Source: Myxococcota bacterium
GTDB lineage: Bacteria; Myxococcota; JAJVIH01
Length of the DNA stretch: 34,412 nt
Direction of reading: 5' to 3'
Assembly (NCBI GenBank): GCA_022072125.1
Contig: JAJVIH010000075.1
Span: 1 to 34,412 of the forward strand
The position numbers were made by a program, and so were the translations under genes. The notes under the pieces are model-generated. The model was not told where the DNA came from. It saw nothing but the letters and a program-made list of their open reading frames with translations, and did no database searches. Shown here in pieces: positions 7,803-16,148 of this stretch. Position 1 is the first letter of the stretch, and each line of letters opens with the position of its first letter.

Positions 7803-9101
7803 ATGAGCCACAACCGGTACGTCCGCTCCCATGAACTGATGGCCCGCGCGGTCCGCTGCATTCCCGGCGGCGTCAACAGCCCCGTGCGCGCGTTCCGCGC
7901 GGTGGGCGGCAGTCCGGTGCTGATCGCTTCCGCGCGGGGCGCCTGGCTGACCGACGTGGATGGCGCCCGCTACGTGGATTACGTGGGCGCCTACGGACCG
8001 CATATCCTCGGGCACAACCATCCGGAGGTCGCCGCCGCCGCCGCCCGCGCCGCCGCGGACGGATTTTCCTTCGGCGCCAGCACGGAAGCCGAGGTGATGC
8101 TGGCCGAGGCGATTTGCGGCCGGGTTCCATCCGTGAAGATGGTCCGGCTGGTCAATTCGGGCACCGAAGCCGCCATGTCGCTGCTGCGGGTGGCGCGGGC
8201 CTTCACCAAACGCTCGCTGGTGGTGAAATTTGACGGACATTATCACGGCCACTGCGACTCGCTGCTGGTCGCGGCGGGTTCCGGCGCGGAGACCCTGGGC
8301 GTTCCCGATTCCCCCGGCGTGCCGGGAGAACTGGCGAAACTGACGGCGGTGCTGCCCTGGAACGATGAAAAGGCCGCGGCGGATTTTTTCCGCGCCCATG
8401 GCCAGGATGTCGCCTGCGTGATCGTCGAACCCATCGCCGGCAACATGGGCGTGGTTCCCCCCGCCCCGGGATTCCTGCAACTGCTGCGCATCCTGACCGC
8501 GCAATACCGCGCCATCCTGATCTTCGACGAGGTGATGACGGGCTTCCGCGTGCATCCCGGCGGCGCGCAGGCGCTGTTTGGAATCACGCCCGACCTGACC
8601 GCCATGGGCAAGGTGATCGGCGGCGGCCTGCCTCTGGCCGCCTATGGCGGGCACGAACAGATGATGGCCCTGGTGGCGCCGCTGGGTCCGGTCTATCAGG
8701 CAGGCACCCTGTCGGGGAATCCGCTCGCGGTGGCGGCGGGATTGGCGGCGCTGCAGGCGTTGACCCCCGCGGTGTATGAGCGGCTGGAAACCACTTCCGC
8801 CGCGGTGGCGGAAATCCTCTCCGGCGAGGCGAAAGCCGCCGGAGTTCCGGTTCAGGTGCAGCGGGCGGGCTCCATGCTCACGCCGTTTTTCAGCGAGCGG
8901 CCGGTCAACAACATCCAGGACGGCCGGGCGTGCCATCTGGCGCGCTTCCGGGCGTTTTTCCAGGCGTTGCTCGACAATGGCGTATTCATCCCGCCCAGCC
9001 AGTACGAGGCGTGGTTCGTTTCCGCCGCTCACGACGGCCAGGCGCTGGAGCATACGCGCGCCGCCGTGCGCAAGGCCATGCAGGCCGCCGCCGCCGGGTG
9101 A
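7803..9101 (+). CDS. hemL: Glutamate-1-semialdehyde 2,1-aminomutase HemL
   Basis: A 432-residue PLP enzyme that converts glutamate-1-semialdehyde to 5-aminolevulinate in the C5 route to haem. Motifs: CIPGGVNSPVRAF (19-31), NSGTEAAM (118-125), DGHYHGH (144-150), EPIAGNMG (209-216), FDEVMTGFR (241-249) and MGKVIGGGLP (268-277), where K270 should form the Schiff base. YQAGTLSGNP follows. Full length for the family. The ATG at 7803 has AGGAGA seven bases upstream. It follows the aldehyde dehydrogenase after 81 bases on the same strand; no other haem genes are next to it. Confidence 0.96.
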   Translation: MSHNRYVRSHELMARAVRCIPGGVNSPVRAFRAVGGSPVLIASARGAWLTDVDGARYVDYVGAYGPHILGHNHPEVAAAAARAAADGFSFGASTEAEVMLAEAICGRVPSVKMVRLVNSGTEAAMSLLRVARAFTKRSLVVKFDGHYHGHCDSLLVAAGSGAETLGVPDSPGVPGELAKLTAVLPWNDEKAAADFFRAHGQDVACVIVEPIAGNMGVVPPAPGFLQLLRILTAQYRAILIFDEVMTGFRVHPGGAQALFGITPDLTAMGKVIGGGLPLAAYGGHEQMMALVAPLGPVYQAGTLSGNPLAVAAGLAALQALTPAVYERLETTSAAVAEILSGEAKAAGVPVQVQRAGSMLTPFFSERPVNNIQDGRACHLARFRAFFQALLDNGVFIPPSQYEAWFVSAAHDGQALEHTRAAVRKAMQAAAAG

Positions 9102-9225
9102 TGCGCGCGACCGCGATGAAAGTCCGGAGTCCCACGGCGGATGTGGAATGGCGCCGCGCGAAACCACCTCCACGATCTTGGCCGGGCGGGCGTTCCGTGA
9201 GAAATTGATCGCCCGCGGACAATCC

Positions 9226-9690
9226 ATGAACCATGCGCTCTCATATCCACCCGGTCCGGTATTGGCGCTTGACGTGGGTTCCAGAACCATCGGAACCGCC
9301 GTCAGCGACGCGGGCGGGACCATCGCCAGTCCGCTGAAGGTCATCGAACGCAAGAGCATCGCCAGGGACTGCGAGGCGATACTGCGGTTGATGGCCGGTT
9401 ACGAAGCCCGGCTGGTGGTCATTGGCCTGCCGCTGAACATGAGCGGATCCGAGGGCGGCGCGGTCAAACGCAGCCGGGATATCGGCCAGGCGCTGGCGGC
9501 GGCCGGGGCCGCCGTTGAATATGAAGACGAACGCATGAGCACCCAGGCGGTGGAGCGCATGCTGATTGGCGCGGATGTCAGCCGCCAGAAGCGGAAGGAC
9601 GTGGTGGACAAACTGGCCGCGTGTTACATCCTGCAGGGATATCTGGATCGCATCCGCACCGCCCGCGCGGAAGGGGGGGAAGAACCGTGA
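9226..9690 (+). CDS. ruvX: RuvX/YqgF family Holliday-junction resolvase-like protein
   Basis: 154 residues with the RNase H-like YqgF fold: LALDVGSRTIGTAVSD (13-28, first catalytic Asp D16), VIGLPLNMSGSEG (65-77), YEDERMSTQAVERML (99-113) and RKDVVDKLAACYILQGYL (123-140, late Asp D128). In E. coli the family is involved in 16S rRNA 5' processing, and in mycobacteria it resolves Holliday junctions. The start at 9226 gives a normal length; an upstream in-frame ATG near 9148 would add about 26 residues and neither has a strong ribosome site. The stop overlaps the GTG start of mltG (GTGA), a common gene pair in proteobacteria-like genomes. Confidence 0.92.
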   Translation: MNHALSYPPGPVLALDVGSRTIGTAVSDAGGTIASPLKVIERKSIARDCEAILRLMAGYEARLVVIGLPLNMSGSEGGAVKRSRDIGQALAAAGAAVEYEDERMSTQAVERMLIGADVSRQKRKDVVDKLAACYILQGYLDRIRTARAEGGEEP

Positions 9691-10847
9691 AACGCTGGCT
9701 GCTGGCGGCCGCGGTGGCGTTCCTGGCGCTGGGGCTCGCCCTGGCGGCCGCGATTTTCTTCACGCATCCATCCAGCCCGGATCGCTTCGGCCATTCGCCG
9801 CTGCGCAAGGCGCTGGATGTGGCCTGGGCGAAATACGACCGGCGCAACATCTCGGAAAAGGTCAAGGCGCCCCATGGCGCGGCTGGATCCACCCGGGTGG
9901 TGTTCATTCCCCGGGGAACCGAACTCAAGGACTTGGTGCGCCTGTTGAAGGAAGCAGACCTGATTGGCGACGACAAGGCGCTGTACGCCTACCTGCGCCA
10001 CCTGCGTCCCGAACTGGCCAGATTCCAGGCGGGCGAATACGAATTGCCGCGGGGCAAATCCGCCCTGGAGTTGATGGACATCCTCGGCGACAAGGCCCAG
10101 CAGTATCAGAAGAAATACAGGGTCACCATCCGCGAAGGGTTGCGCATTGACGAAGCGGCGAAGGAAGCCGCGGCCCTGGAACTGGTCCAGGACAAGGCCG
10201 CCTTCGCCGCGGCGTTCGAGCGGTTGGCCCGCTCCCCGGAAACGGCCAGGCAACTGGGCGTTCAGGCGGATTCCCTGGAGGGCTACCTGTATCCATCCAC
10301 CTATGAATTCCGCAAACCCTTCCCCGGGGCGCCGGAAGAAGCGGCCCGCGCGGTGATCCACACCATGGTCGAACAATGGCGGAAGCTGTTCACCAGGGAC
10401 ATCGAGGAAAAGGCGAAGGCCATGGGACTGGATCGCCGCCAGTTGATGACCCTGGCCAGCATCATTGAAAAGGAATCCGGCGTCAGTTCCGAACGCGGCA
10501 AGATCGCCAGCGTCTTCCACAACCGCCTGAAAAAGGGCATGAAGCTGCAAACCGATCCCACCATCATTTATTCGCTTCTGCTGGCCGGCAAATGGGACGG
10601 CGATATCCGGAAGGAACATTTCACCTTCGATCACCCCTACAATACCTATATGATCAAGGGCCTGCCGCCGGGCCCCATCGCCAGCCCCTCGATTGACGCC
10701 ATCCGCGCCGCCGCGGCGCCGGAAAAAACGCCTTACCTCTTCTTTGTCGCCAAGGGAGACGCCAGCGGCGAACACAATTTCTGTCCCGACGAGGAATGCC
10801 ACATGCGCATGGTGGAAAAATATGTGGCGGCGCAGCGCAAAAAATAG
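9687..10847 (+). CDS. mltG: Endolytic murein transglycosylase MltG (YceG)
   Basis: 386 residues from a GTG start that overlaps the ruvX stop and follows a strong GGGGGGAAG. One membrane helix (3-25) anchors it; a LysM-like part spans about 70-130; the YceG catalytic domain follows. Motifs: LEGYLYPSTY (197-206), LASIIEKESG (256-265) with catalytic Glu E261, VFHNRLKKGMKLQTDPT (276-292), YNTY (318-321) and GLPPGPIASPS (325-335). MltG cuts nascent glycan strands and so sets their length. The last motif is unusual: instead of the common HxFSxTxxEHN end it has GEHNFCPDEECHMRMV (361-376) with two Cys (C366, C371). Function is still well supported by the rest. Confidence 0.95.
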   Translation: MKRWLLAAAVAFLALGLALAAAIFFTHPSSPDRFGHSPLRKALDVAWAKYDRRNISEKVKAPHGAAGSTRVVFIPRGTELKDLVRLLKEADLIGDDKALYAYLRHLRPELARFQAGEYELPRGKSALELMDILGDKAQQYQKKYRVTIREGLRIDEAAKEAAALELVQDKAAFAAAFERLARSPETARQLGVQADSLEGYLYPSTYEFRKPFPGAPEEAARAVIHTMVEQWRKLFTRDIEEKAKAMGLDRRQLMTLASIIEKESGVSSERGKIASVFHNRLKKGMKLQTDPTIIYSLLLAGKWDGDIRKEHFTFDHPYNTYMIKGLPPGPIASPSIDAIRAAAAPEKTPYLFFVAKGDASGEHNFCPDEECHMRMVEKYVAAQRKK

Positions 10848-10959
10848 GGTTCGCCAGCGCCCCGTCGCCCCCGCGGACAGGCCCGGGGACCATCGCGGCC
10901 CGCCGCGGCGCCTGGATTGCGGATGTGGTTCAGCCCCCGCGGGTCTTCAGTCCATATTC

Positions 10960-10989
10960 TTGAACCAGCCCTGAAGGCTGCGGTACGAT
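10960..10989 (+). promoter_or_regulatory. Sigma-70-like promoter for the response regulator, possibly leaderless
   Basis: TTGAAC (10960-10965) and TACGAT (10984-10989) are 18 bases apart. Transcription would begin about one or two bases before the ATG at 10998, so the mRNA may be leaderless; indeed no ribosome site precedes that ATG. The spacer contains a perfect inverted repeat, CAGCC-ctgaa-GGCTG (10966-10980), in operator position. Confidence 0.45.
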
Positions 10990-10997
10990 CCGGACCG

Positions 10998-12473
10998 ATG
11001 GCTCAGGACACCGTACTCATAGTGGACGATGATCCGCTGGCGCGCGCGCAATTCCGGGACGCCCTGAAGGATGGCGGCTGGCGCATCATCGAAGCCCCCA
11101 ACGGCGAGGAGGCCCTGCAGACCGCGATGATGGAATCCATTGACGTGGTGTTGCTGGACCTCGTGATGCCGCGCATGGGGGGGCTGGACCTGATCCCCAT
11201 TCTGTCCGCCATGACCGACCGTGTGGAAGTGATTGTGGTGACCGGTCTGATGGATGTGGAGCCTGCGGTCAAGGCCATGCAGGCGGGGGCCCGCGATTAC
11301 CTGACCAAGCCCATCAATCCGGAAACCCTCCGCTTTTCGGTCAAGCACGCGCTGGAGGCCCACCACCTCTACAAGGAAAACGAAGAACTCAAACATTTCG
11401 TGCGGCTCTTCGATTCCTTCCAGAAAATCGGCGCCTGTGTGGACGCGCGGCAGTTGCCGGTCATCACCAACCAGGCGTTGACGGCGGAGTGCGGGGCCGG
11501 AATCGCCATCACCTACCGGCTGGCCGGGGAGGGCGCCGATGCGCCGGTATGCACGGGGCTCTCTCCGGAAGAGGGGCGCGCCGCCGTCAACAAACTGGCG
11601 GGAACCGGCGTACTGCCCATGGCCCCGGACTTTCTGGTGGATGCGCTGCCGCCCGCCAGGGGCAGGGATTTGCCCTTCCTCTTCGCCCGCCCCAACGATG
11701 AATACCACATGCTGTTGGTCCGTTATTCCAGCGGCCAGGTGGATTACGGCGGCACGTTGTTGATGCGGCCCGGACGCCCCTTCACCCGCAATGAAATCAT
11801 GCGGGCCTCGCTGTTGCGCGCGCAGATTCTCAACTCCTGGTCCGCCGCGCTGCGGCTGGAGGACGCCCGCAAGGCCGCCTACCTGGACAACCTGACGGGG
11901 CTCTACAACGCCCGCCAGCTTGAGGAATCCGTACCGCAGTGGGTGGATCGCCACAAGGCGGACGAGACCCCGTTCTCCATCCTGTTTCTCGACGTGGACC
12001 GCTTCAAACACGTCAATGACACCTATGGCCACCTGATCGGCAGCCGCCTGCTGGTGGAGGTGGCGAGCGTGCTCAAGCGCTGCATCCGCGGCGAGGACGT
12101 GGCGGTGCGCTATGGCGGCGATGAATTCGTGCTGCTGCTCGACCACGCGGATACCGAAATCGCCATGCGGGTGGCGGAGCGCATCCGCAAGTCCATCGAG
12201 TCCCACCAGTTTCTCTCGCGCGAGAAGGTGGAGCTGAAAATCACCGCGTGTATCGGCGTGGCGACCTTTCCCGTCCATGCGGACACCGGCGCCCAGATTC
12301 TGCACGCCGCGGATGAGGCGATGTACCGCGGCAAACGCGGCAACCGGAACTCGGTTTTTCTCGCCGACCACATCAGCAAGGACACCCTGGGGGAAACCCT
12401 GTTCGAGCGCGACAGCAAACAGGCCGCGGACACGGAGTCCGCCGCGGATCCCGTTCCCGCCGCCGGAGAATAG
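10998..12473 (+). CDS. Response regulator with GGDEF diguanylate cyclase domain
   Basis: 491 residues. Receiver domain 4-122: acidic pocket VDDD (9-12), phospho-acceptor D54 in LLDLVMP, K104 in LTKP. A middle region, 130-285, begins with a helix and may be a divergent GAF-like sensor; I do not recognise it with confidence. The GGDEF domain runs from about 295 to 458, with DNLTGLYNARQLEE, FLDVDRFKHVND and an intact GGDEF at 373-377. The inhibitory I-site RxxD is present (RGED, 364-367) at the normal five-residue distance. So it should make c-di-GMP from GTP when phosphorylated and be product-inhibited, much like PleD/WspR types. No partner kinase is adjacent. An upstream in-frame ATG at 10917 exists, but the receiver domain starts at 10998. 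Confidence 0.93.
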   Translation: MAQDTVLIVDDDPLARAQFRDALKDGGWRIIEAPNGEEALQTAMMESIDVVLLDLVMPRMGGLDLIPILSAMTDRVEVIVVTGLMDVEPAVKAMQAGARDYLTKPINPETLRFSVKHALEAHHLYKENEELKHFVRLFDSFQKIGACVDARQLPVITNQALTAECGAGIAITYRLAGEGADAPVCTGLSPEEGRAAVNKLAGTGVLPMAPDFLVDALPPARGRDLPFLFARPNDEYHMLLVRYSSGQVDYGGTLLMRPGRPFTRNEIMRASLLRAQILNSWSAALRLEDARKAAYLDNLTGLYNARQLEESVPQWVDRHKADETPFSILFLDVDRFKHVNDTYGHLIGSRLLVEVASVLKRCIRGEDVAVRYGGDEFVLLLDHADTEIAMRVAERIRKSIESHQFLSREKVELKITACIGVATFPVHADTGAQILHAADEAMYRGKRGNRNSVFLADHISKDTLGETLFERDSKQAADTESAADPVPAAGE

Positions 12474-12527
12474 CCGGAAGGCGATACCCGGTGGCGGGAG
12501 CCATTCGCCCATGTTATTCAACAACCC

Positions 12528-13346
12528 GTGAACGTGACCGCCACCCACAGCCTGATTTACGCCACCGGCCCCCGGGAGTTGCGCAAGCTGGGCCGGTATG
12601 CGGCGCTCTCGCTGCTCGCGCATGGAGCGGCGGCGGCGCTGGTGGTGTTCTTCTCCGGACTGGAGTTCGAGACAACCCCGCCGCCGCCCCAGACGATCAT
12701 CCCCATCCAGATCGCCCGTTTTGGTCCCAAACGCCCGCCCGGGGCGCTGGAGCGCATCGCCACGGCGCCGCAACCATCGGACAAGGCGGCCATCCCCGCG
12801 CCGCCGGACAAGGCGAGGACGGATATCAAGGCCACGGCCCCGGAGAAGGATGATCGCGTGGCGCTGGACAACGCGGATAACAAACCCAAGGCGGAGAAAA
12901 CGCCGCCCGCCGCCGCCGCCATGGATCTGAAGGCGGCCAAAAGCCTGTTTGATACGGGCGTCAAGGAATTGAAGGAGAAGGCGGAGCGCGAAGGGCGGTC
13001 CATGATGGCTTATGGCGACCCGGACGGCTTTCTGGACGGCGACTCGGATGTGAATAGCCCGGGCAGCCGCTACATGAAGGACGTGGGGGAGTTGATCAGC
13101 AGGCTGTTCAACCCTCCTTCATTCATCTCGCCGGTGGAATTGCTGCGGCTGGAGACCCTCGCGCGCATCACCATCAACGCGGACGGCAAGGTGACTTCCA
13201 TGGACCTGCGGAAACCTTCGGGCAACGGCCATTTCGACAGCGCCTGCCTGAACGCCATCAAGCAGGCGAGCCCGCTTCCGCCGCCGGACAAGGCGCTGGT
13301 CAAATACCTGGCGCAAGGGGTGACGGTGTCCTGCACCAAGCGTTAG
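12528..13346 (+). CDS. TonB/TolA-like protein with C-terminal TonB-type domain
   Basis: 272 residues from a GTG start. Short cytoplasmic N-terminus, one membrane helix (25-43), then a Pro/Lys/Ala-rich periplasmic linker (50-130) starting with PPPPQ. The C-terminal domain, 180-270, has ARITINADGKVTSMDLRKPSGNGHFDSACLNAIKQASPLPPP, cut here to its key points: a beta hairpin followed by the F-D-x-A-x-x-x-A-I helix and the PLPPP turn typical of TonB C-terminal domains. Such proteins reach through the periplasm to outer-membrane partners. No exbB/exbD or tolQ/tolR is in the window. The ribosome site is weak; a GTG at 12534 is an alternative start. Stop TAG at 13344. Confidence 0.85.
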   Translation: MNVTATHSLIYATGPRELRKLGRYAALSLLAHGAAAALVVFFSGLEFETTPPPPQTIIPIQIARFGPKRPPGALERIATAPQPSDKAAIPAPPDKARTDIKATAPEKDDRVALDNADNKPKAEKTPPAAAAMDLKAAKSLFDTGVKELKEKAEREGRSMMAYGDPDGFLDGDSDVNSPGSRYMKDVGELISRLFNPPSFISPVELLRLETLARITINADGKVTSMDLRKPSGNGHFDSACLNAIKQASPLPPPDKALVKYLAQGVTVSCTKR

Positions 13347-13386
13347 CCAGGGGCTTTTTCTCCTGCCGCAGCGGAGCATTTTGACG

Positions 13387-13410
13387 CACCCGGTTAAAAA
13401 AACCGTGGTG
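13387..13410. repeat. Imperfect inverted repeat upstream of the sigma-54 promoter
   Basis: CACCCGGTT (13387-13395) faces AACCGTGGTG (13401-13410), separated by an A-run; the arms match except for one extra T. Its position, about 100 to 120 bases before the -24 element, is where enhancer-binding activators of sigma-54 promoters often sit. It might also be the end signal of the TonB-like gene, but there is no T-tract. Confidence 0.4.
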
Positions 13411-13504
13411 AAAATCCGTGACCGGGCTGCGGAAAATCCGCCATCCCCTCCCAATGAGTGAAATACAAGAGGTTGTTTTTTCATCATATTTTATCATGGC
13501 CGGG

Positions 13505-13521
13505 TTGGCACGGAGCTTGCT
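13505..13521 (+). promoter_or_regulatory. Sigma-54 (RpoN) -24/-12 promoter
   Basis: TTGGCACGGAGCTTGCT gives TGGCAC (13506-13511), five bases, then TTGC (13517-13520): an essentially perfect -24/-12 element with correct spacing. Transcription would start near 13532, leaving a leader of about 115 bases before the lipoprotein ATG at 13648. An AT-rich patch lies just upstream (13470-13498). The gap 13347-13647 contains this promoter and the inverted repeat but no gene that I can support. Confidence 0.75.
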
Positions 13522-13647
13522 TGACATTGCGGGCGCGTTGCGGCATGAAGCGCGCCGCGAATCGAACGGATGGCAGCCCTTGCGTTCCTCGCGAAAGTGG
13601 TTACACCTCAAGGGCTTTTTCGAGAGCAACCATTTCAGGAGGAATCC

Positions 13648-14547
13648 ATGCAGAAGCACTCTCGTAACTGGCTCGCCACGATTTTCGCGTTGGCGGCCTC
13701 CCTGTCCTTGGCCATGGTTGTCACCGCTTGCGGCGACGATACATCGGGCGCTGATGGCGGAACCGGCGACGCGGGCGCCAAGGGCGACGGCGGAACCACG
13801 GGTGACGCGGGCGGCGGTGGCGGTGGCGGCGGTGAAACCCCGAAGAACGTCAAGCTGGAAAACGGCGACAAGACCCTGATGGTCATGTGGGACAAGCCCA
13901 TGACCGATGGCGAACTCACCTTGAAGGTGTGGAAGGTCAAGGGCGCCGACGGCATGGGAATGGCCAAGCCGGAAGAAGACACCACCCTGAAGCCCGTGGT
14001 GGACAAGGCCGCCAACAAGGCCGAAATTCCGGGCGTCACCAATGGCGTGACCTACAAGGTTTCGGCCATGATCGGCTCGGGAACCCCGGCTGAAAGCAAC
14101 GAAAACACCCCGTTCTTCTCGGCTTCCAACGTCGAGCTGAACAAGCGCGCCACCACCGCGGTGAGCTGCGTGGTTCTCAACCCCGCCACCGGCATTTCGG
14201 CCAAGGCCTGGCCGGGCGCCACCAAGACCGACGCGGACTGCGCCATTGGTTTTGTCAGCGACGACCTGTTGCTGCAGGCCGGCGGATTCTTTGACGGCGG
14301 CGTCAAGGTTCAGAAGGCCGACAAGTGGCTGGACGACGCCCCCACCAGCGGCTACACCATGACCCTCGAAACCGACGACACCAAGCTGAAGCCCGAAGCC
14401 GCGGCCAAGGCGGGCATCTGGTACTTCGAGGGAACCAAGGGCGGCAAGAAGCACTACTTCGCGGTGGAAGTCGCCAGCGCCGCCGCTGGCAAGCTGACCG
14501 CCAAGGTTGTGCGCTTCCAGTCGCAGCCGGATCAGCCGAACCTGTAA
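13648..14547 (+). CDS. Sigma-54-linked lipoprotein with FN3-like domain
   Basis: A 299-residue lipoprotein with an ideal AGGAGG ribosome site (13637-13642). Lipobox VTAC (C28) is followed by a Gly/Asp/Thr spacer (residues 29-63). Residues 65-160 look like a fibronectin type III-like fold: KNVKLENGDKTLMVMW, then EIPGVTNGVTYKVSA, the usual late-strand motif. A second domain (165-299), with two Cys at 174 and 198, is not recognised. Codon use is strongly biased (AAG, GCC, ACC, GGC), which suggests high expression. A sigma-54 promoter lies upstream and an intrinsic terminator follows, so it is probably a single-gene unit. The role is unknown; likely an abundant cell-envelope protein. Confidence 0.85.
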   Translation: MQKHSRNWLATIFALAASLSLAMVVTACGDDTSGADGGTGDAGAKGDGGTTGDAGGGGGGGGETPKNVKLENGDKTLMVMWDKPMTDGELTLKVWKVKGADGMGMAKPEEDTTLKPVVDKAANKAEIPGVTNGVTYKVSAMIGSGTPAESNENTPFFSASNVELNKRATTAVSCVVLNPATGISAKAWPGATKTDADCAIGFVSDDLLLQAGGFFDGGVKVQKADKWLDDAPTSGYTMTLETDDTKLKPEAAAKAGIWYFEGTKGGKKHYFAVEVASAAAGKLTAKVVRFQSQPDQPNL

Positions 14548-14569
14548 TTCCACGGGTTTGCGATCTTTC

Positions 14570-14602
14570 AAAACCCCCGCCCCAAGCGGGGGTTTTGTTT
14601 TT
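14570..14602 (+). terminator. Intrinsic terminator of the FN3-like lipoprotein
   Basis: AAAACCCCCGC (14570-14580), loop CCCAA, GCGGGGGTTTT (14586-14596), then GTTTTTC: an 11-bp stem with T-tract, 23 bases after the stop. The right arm and tail share 16 identical bases with the terminator near 24522-24548. Confidence 0.92.
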
Positions 14603-14735
14603 CTCCAGAACCGGAACAACGCCTTTGTCAGCCCCCGGCGCCCGGCTTGATAAGGGTTGGGCCGCGGCCGGTTGATTTGGACCACGCGGGGTGGCGGGCA
14701 GGGCGTCCAGACCACTATTCCTCACAGGCTGTCCG

Positions 14736-15245
14736 ATGAAGCTGTTTGTCCCGTTTTTTTCCCGCCCTGCCCAGGGCGCCGTCGCAGGCGGCGCGGCGCT
14801 GGCCGTTTTCGCCCTGGTTTCCCTGGCGGAAGGACAGGAGGGCCAGCCGCACCAACCGGCATCGCCCGGACCAGCCACCGGAACCATCCGGGTCGAGATC
14901 AGGGGATTCAAAAACGACGCGGGCAAGGCGCGGGTGGCGTTGTTCCGCTCGAAGGAAGGATTCCCGGGAAAGAAGGAAGCGGTGTTTCGCGGCGCCGATC
15001 CGTTCATCCGCAACGGCCAAGCGCTGGTGGAATACGCGGATATCCCGGTGGGGGCGTACGCCATCGCGGTATTCCACGACGAAAATATGAACGAGGACCT
15101 CGACACCAACTGGCTGGGCATTCCCGCTGAAGGGTATGGCTTTTCCAACAACGCGCGCGGACATTTCGGCCCTCCCGGCTTTGACAAGGCCAAAATTGTG
15201 CTAAAAGCACCCCGTCTGGATACGCGCATTGATGTGGACTACTGA
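14736..15245 (+). CDS. DUF2141 family exported protein
   Basis: A 169-residue protein with an N-terminal export signal (hydrophobic residues 15-32). The mature part has the DUF2141 pattern: TIRVEIRGFKNDAGKARVALF (start), a PVGAYAIAVFHDENMNEDLDTN centre and GIPAEGYGFSNNARGHFGPPGF near the end, ending in a basic/acidic strand. The family is predicted to form a small beta-sandwich in the periplasm; its function is unknown. The start at 14736 has no clear ribosome site. The next gene begins 15 bases after the stop, so the two are probably an operon. Confidence 0.85.
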   Translation: MKLFVPFFSRPAQGAVAGGAALAVFALVSLAEGQEGQPHQPASPGPATGTIRVEIRGFKNDAGKARVALFRSKEGFPGKKEAVFRGADPFIRNGQALVEYADIPVGAYAIAVFHDENMNEDLDTNWLGIPAEGYGFSNNARGHFGPPGFDKAKIVLKAPRLDTRIDVDY

Positions 15246-15260
15246 GCAAGGCGGCAGGAC

Positions 15261-16088
15261 ATGGCGGACAAGGACGGATTGAAACACGCCCAGCGGGCGG
15301 ACCTGATCATTTCCCGCTACGGCCGGCATTTCGCCGGCCACAACCGCGCCACCCGCGACCTGCGGATGCTCCGGGAAATGCTGCAGGATTTGAAGGCGGC
15401 CCATACGGATATCCTCAAGGCGGCGCGGCGCGGCTCTTCGGCTGAACTGGATCGGCGGCTGGGCGTGGTGAAACACAACCTGGAGATATTCCAGGCGGAG
15501 ATCGGGGAAATTGAACAGGCTTTCGCCATGGGTTCCCCGCGGGAACAGAGTTCAGCGGCGGCGGATCGCGCCAACAACCAGTTCGCGCTCTACCGCCTGC
15601 ATTTCGCGGGGCGCCCGCGCAACACCCGGCGGCCGGCCCTGTTGATCCGAATGATTGGAACGCTGGAGGATGTGCTGGATCACATGAACCGCCTGAAGGA
15701 ACCGCTTCCGGACGACGAGACCCTGCGGGAGAATATCCGCATCGTCTCCAACTCCCTGGAAACCTACCGATCGGAAAGGGAACAGATCCGCGAGGCGAGG
15801 CGCGACCTGAGCACCACCCAACTGGCGGATTTCCTGGGCGGCGAGGCCAACCAGATTTTCGAGGAATATGGCCGGAATTACGCCAGCCAGGACCGGACCA
15901 CGCGCGATCCAAAACGGCTGGGGGAGCTGGCGGACCTGCTGGGCGAGATTGAAAAGCAGATGACGGAGATTCACGAGAAGACCCTGTCGCCCACAAACGA
16001 GCACAACCTGGCGATTGTCCGCGACAACCTGACCCTGTATGAGAAGGAATACGAGGCGATTCTGGAAGCCCGCAAAAACGTCAACTGA
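15261..16088 (+). CDS. Unrecognised helical protein built of three copies of a ~76-residue repeat
   Basis: 275 residues, no signal peptide or membrane helix. I do not recognise a family. Three copies align by eye: residues 13-88, 104-180 and 195-271. Each begins with Ala-Asn/Asp, then Y-x3-(H/N)-(F/Y)-A, R-x-T-R and a helix rich in Leu; each ends with N-L-x-(I/Y)-x3-(E/I)-x-I-x-(E/Q)-A. Examples are RYGRHFAGHNRATRD, YRLHFAGRPRNTRR and EYGRNYASQDRTTRD. The whole is charged and predicted to be all-helical, so a bundle or solenoid is likely. It lies 15 bases after the DUF2141 gene. It may be a scaffold or binding protein; nothing in the sequence names a function. Confidence 0.8.
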   Translation: MADKDGLKHAQRADLIISRYGRHFAGHNRATRDLRMLREMLQDLKAAHTDILKAARRGSSAELDRRLGVVKHNLEIFQAEIGEIEQAFAMGSPREQSSAAADRANNQFALYRLHFAGRPRNTRRPALLIRMIGTLEDVLDHMNRLKEPLPDDETLRENIRIVSNSLETYRSEREQIREARRDLSTTQLADFLGGEANQIFEEYGRNYASQDRTTRDPKRLGELADLLGEIEKQMTEIHEKTLSPTNEHNLAIVRDNLTLYEKEYEAILEARKNVN

Positions 16089-16148
16089 TGCGGTCTGACC
16101 ACTGACGCCTTCACGGGGGCGGCGCCAGCCCCGGAACCGCTCAAAGCC

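Noticed and set aside
6159-9359. Minus-strand frame continuing for about 1,070 codons upstream of the acyl-CoA dehydrogenase
   Set aside because: It runs antisense through the aldehyde dehydrogenase and hemL genes and has no protein-like features; the real gene starts at 6158.
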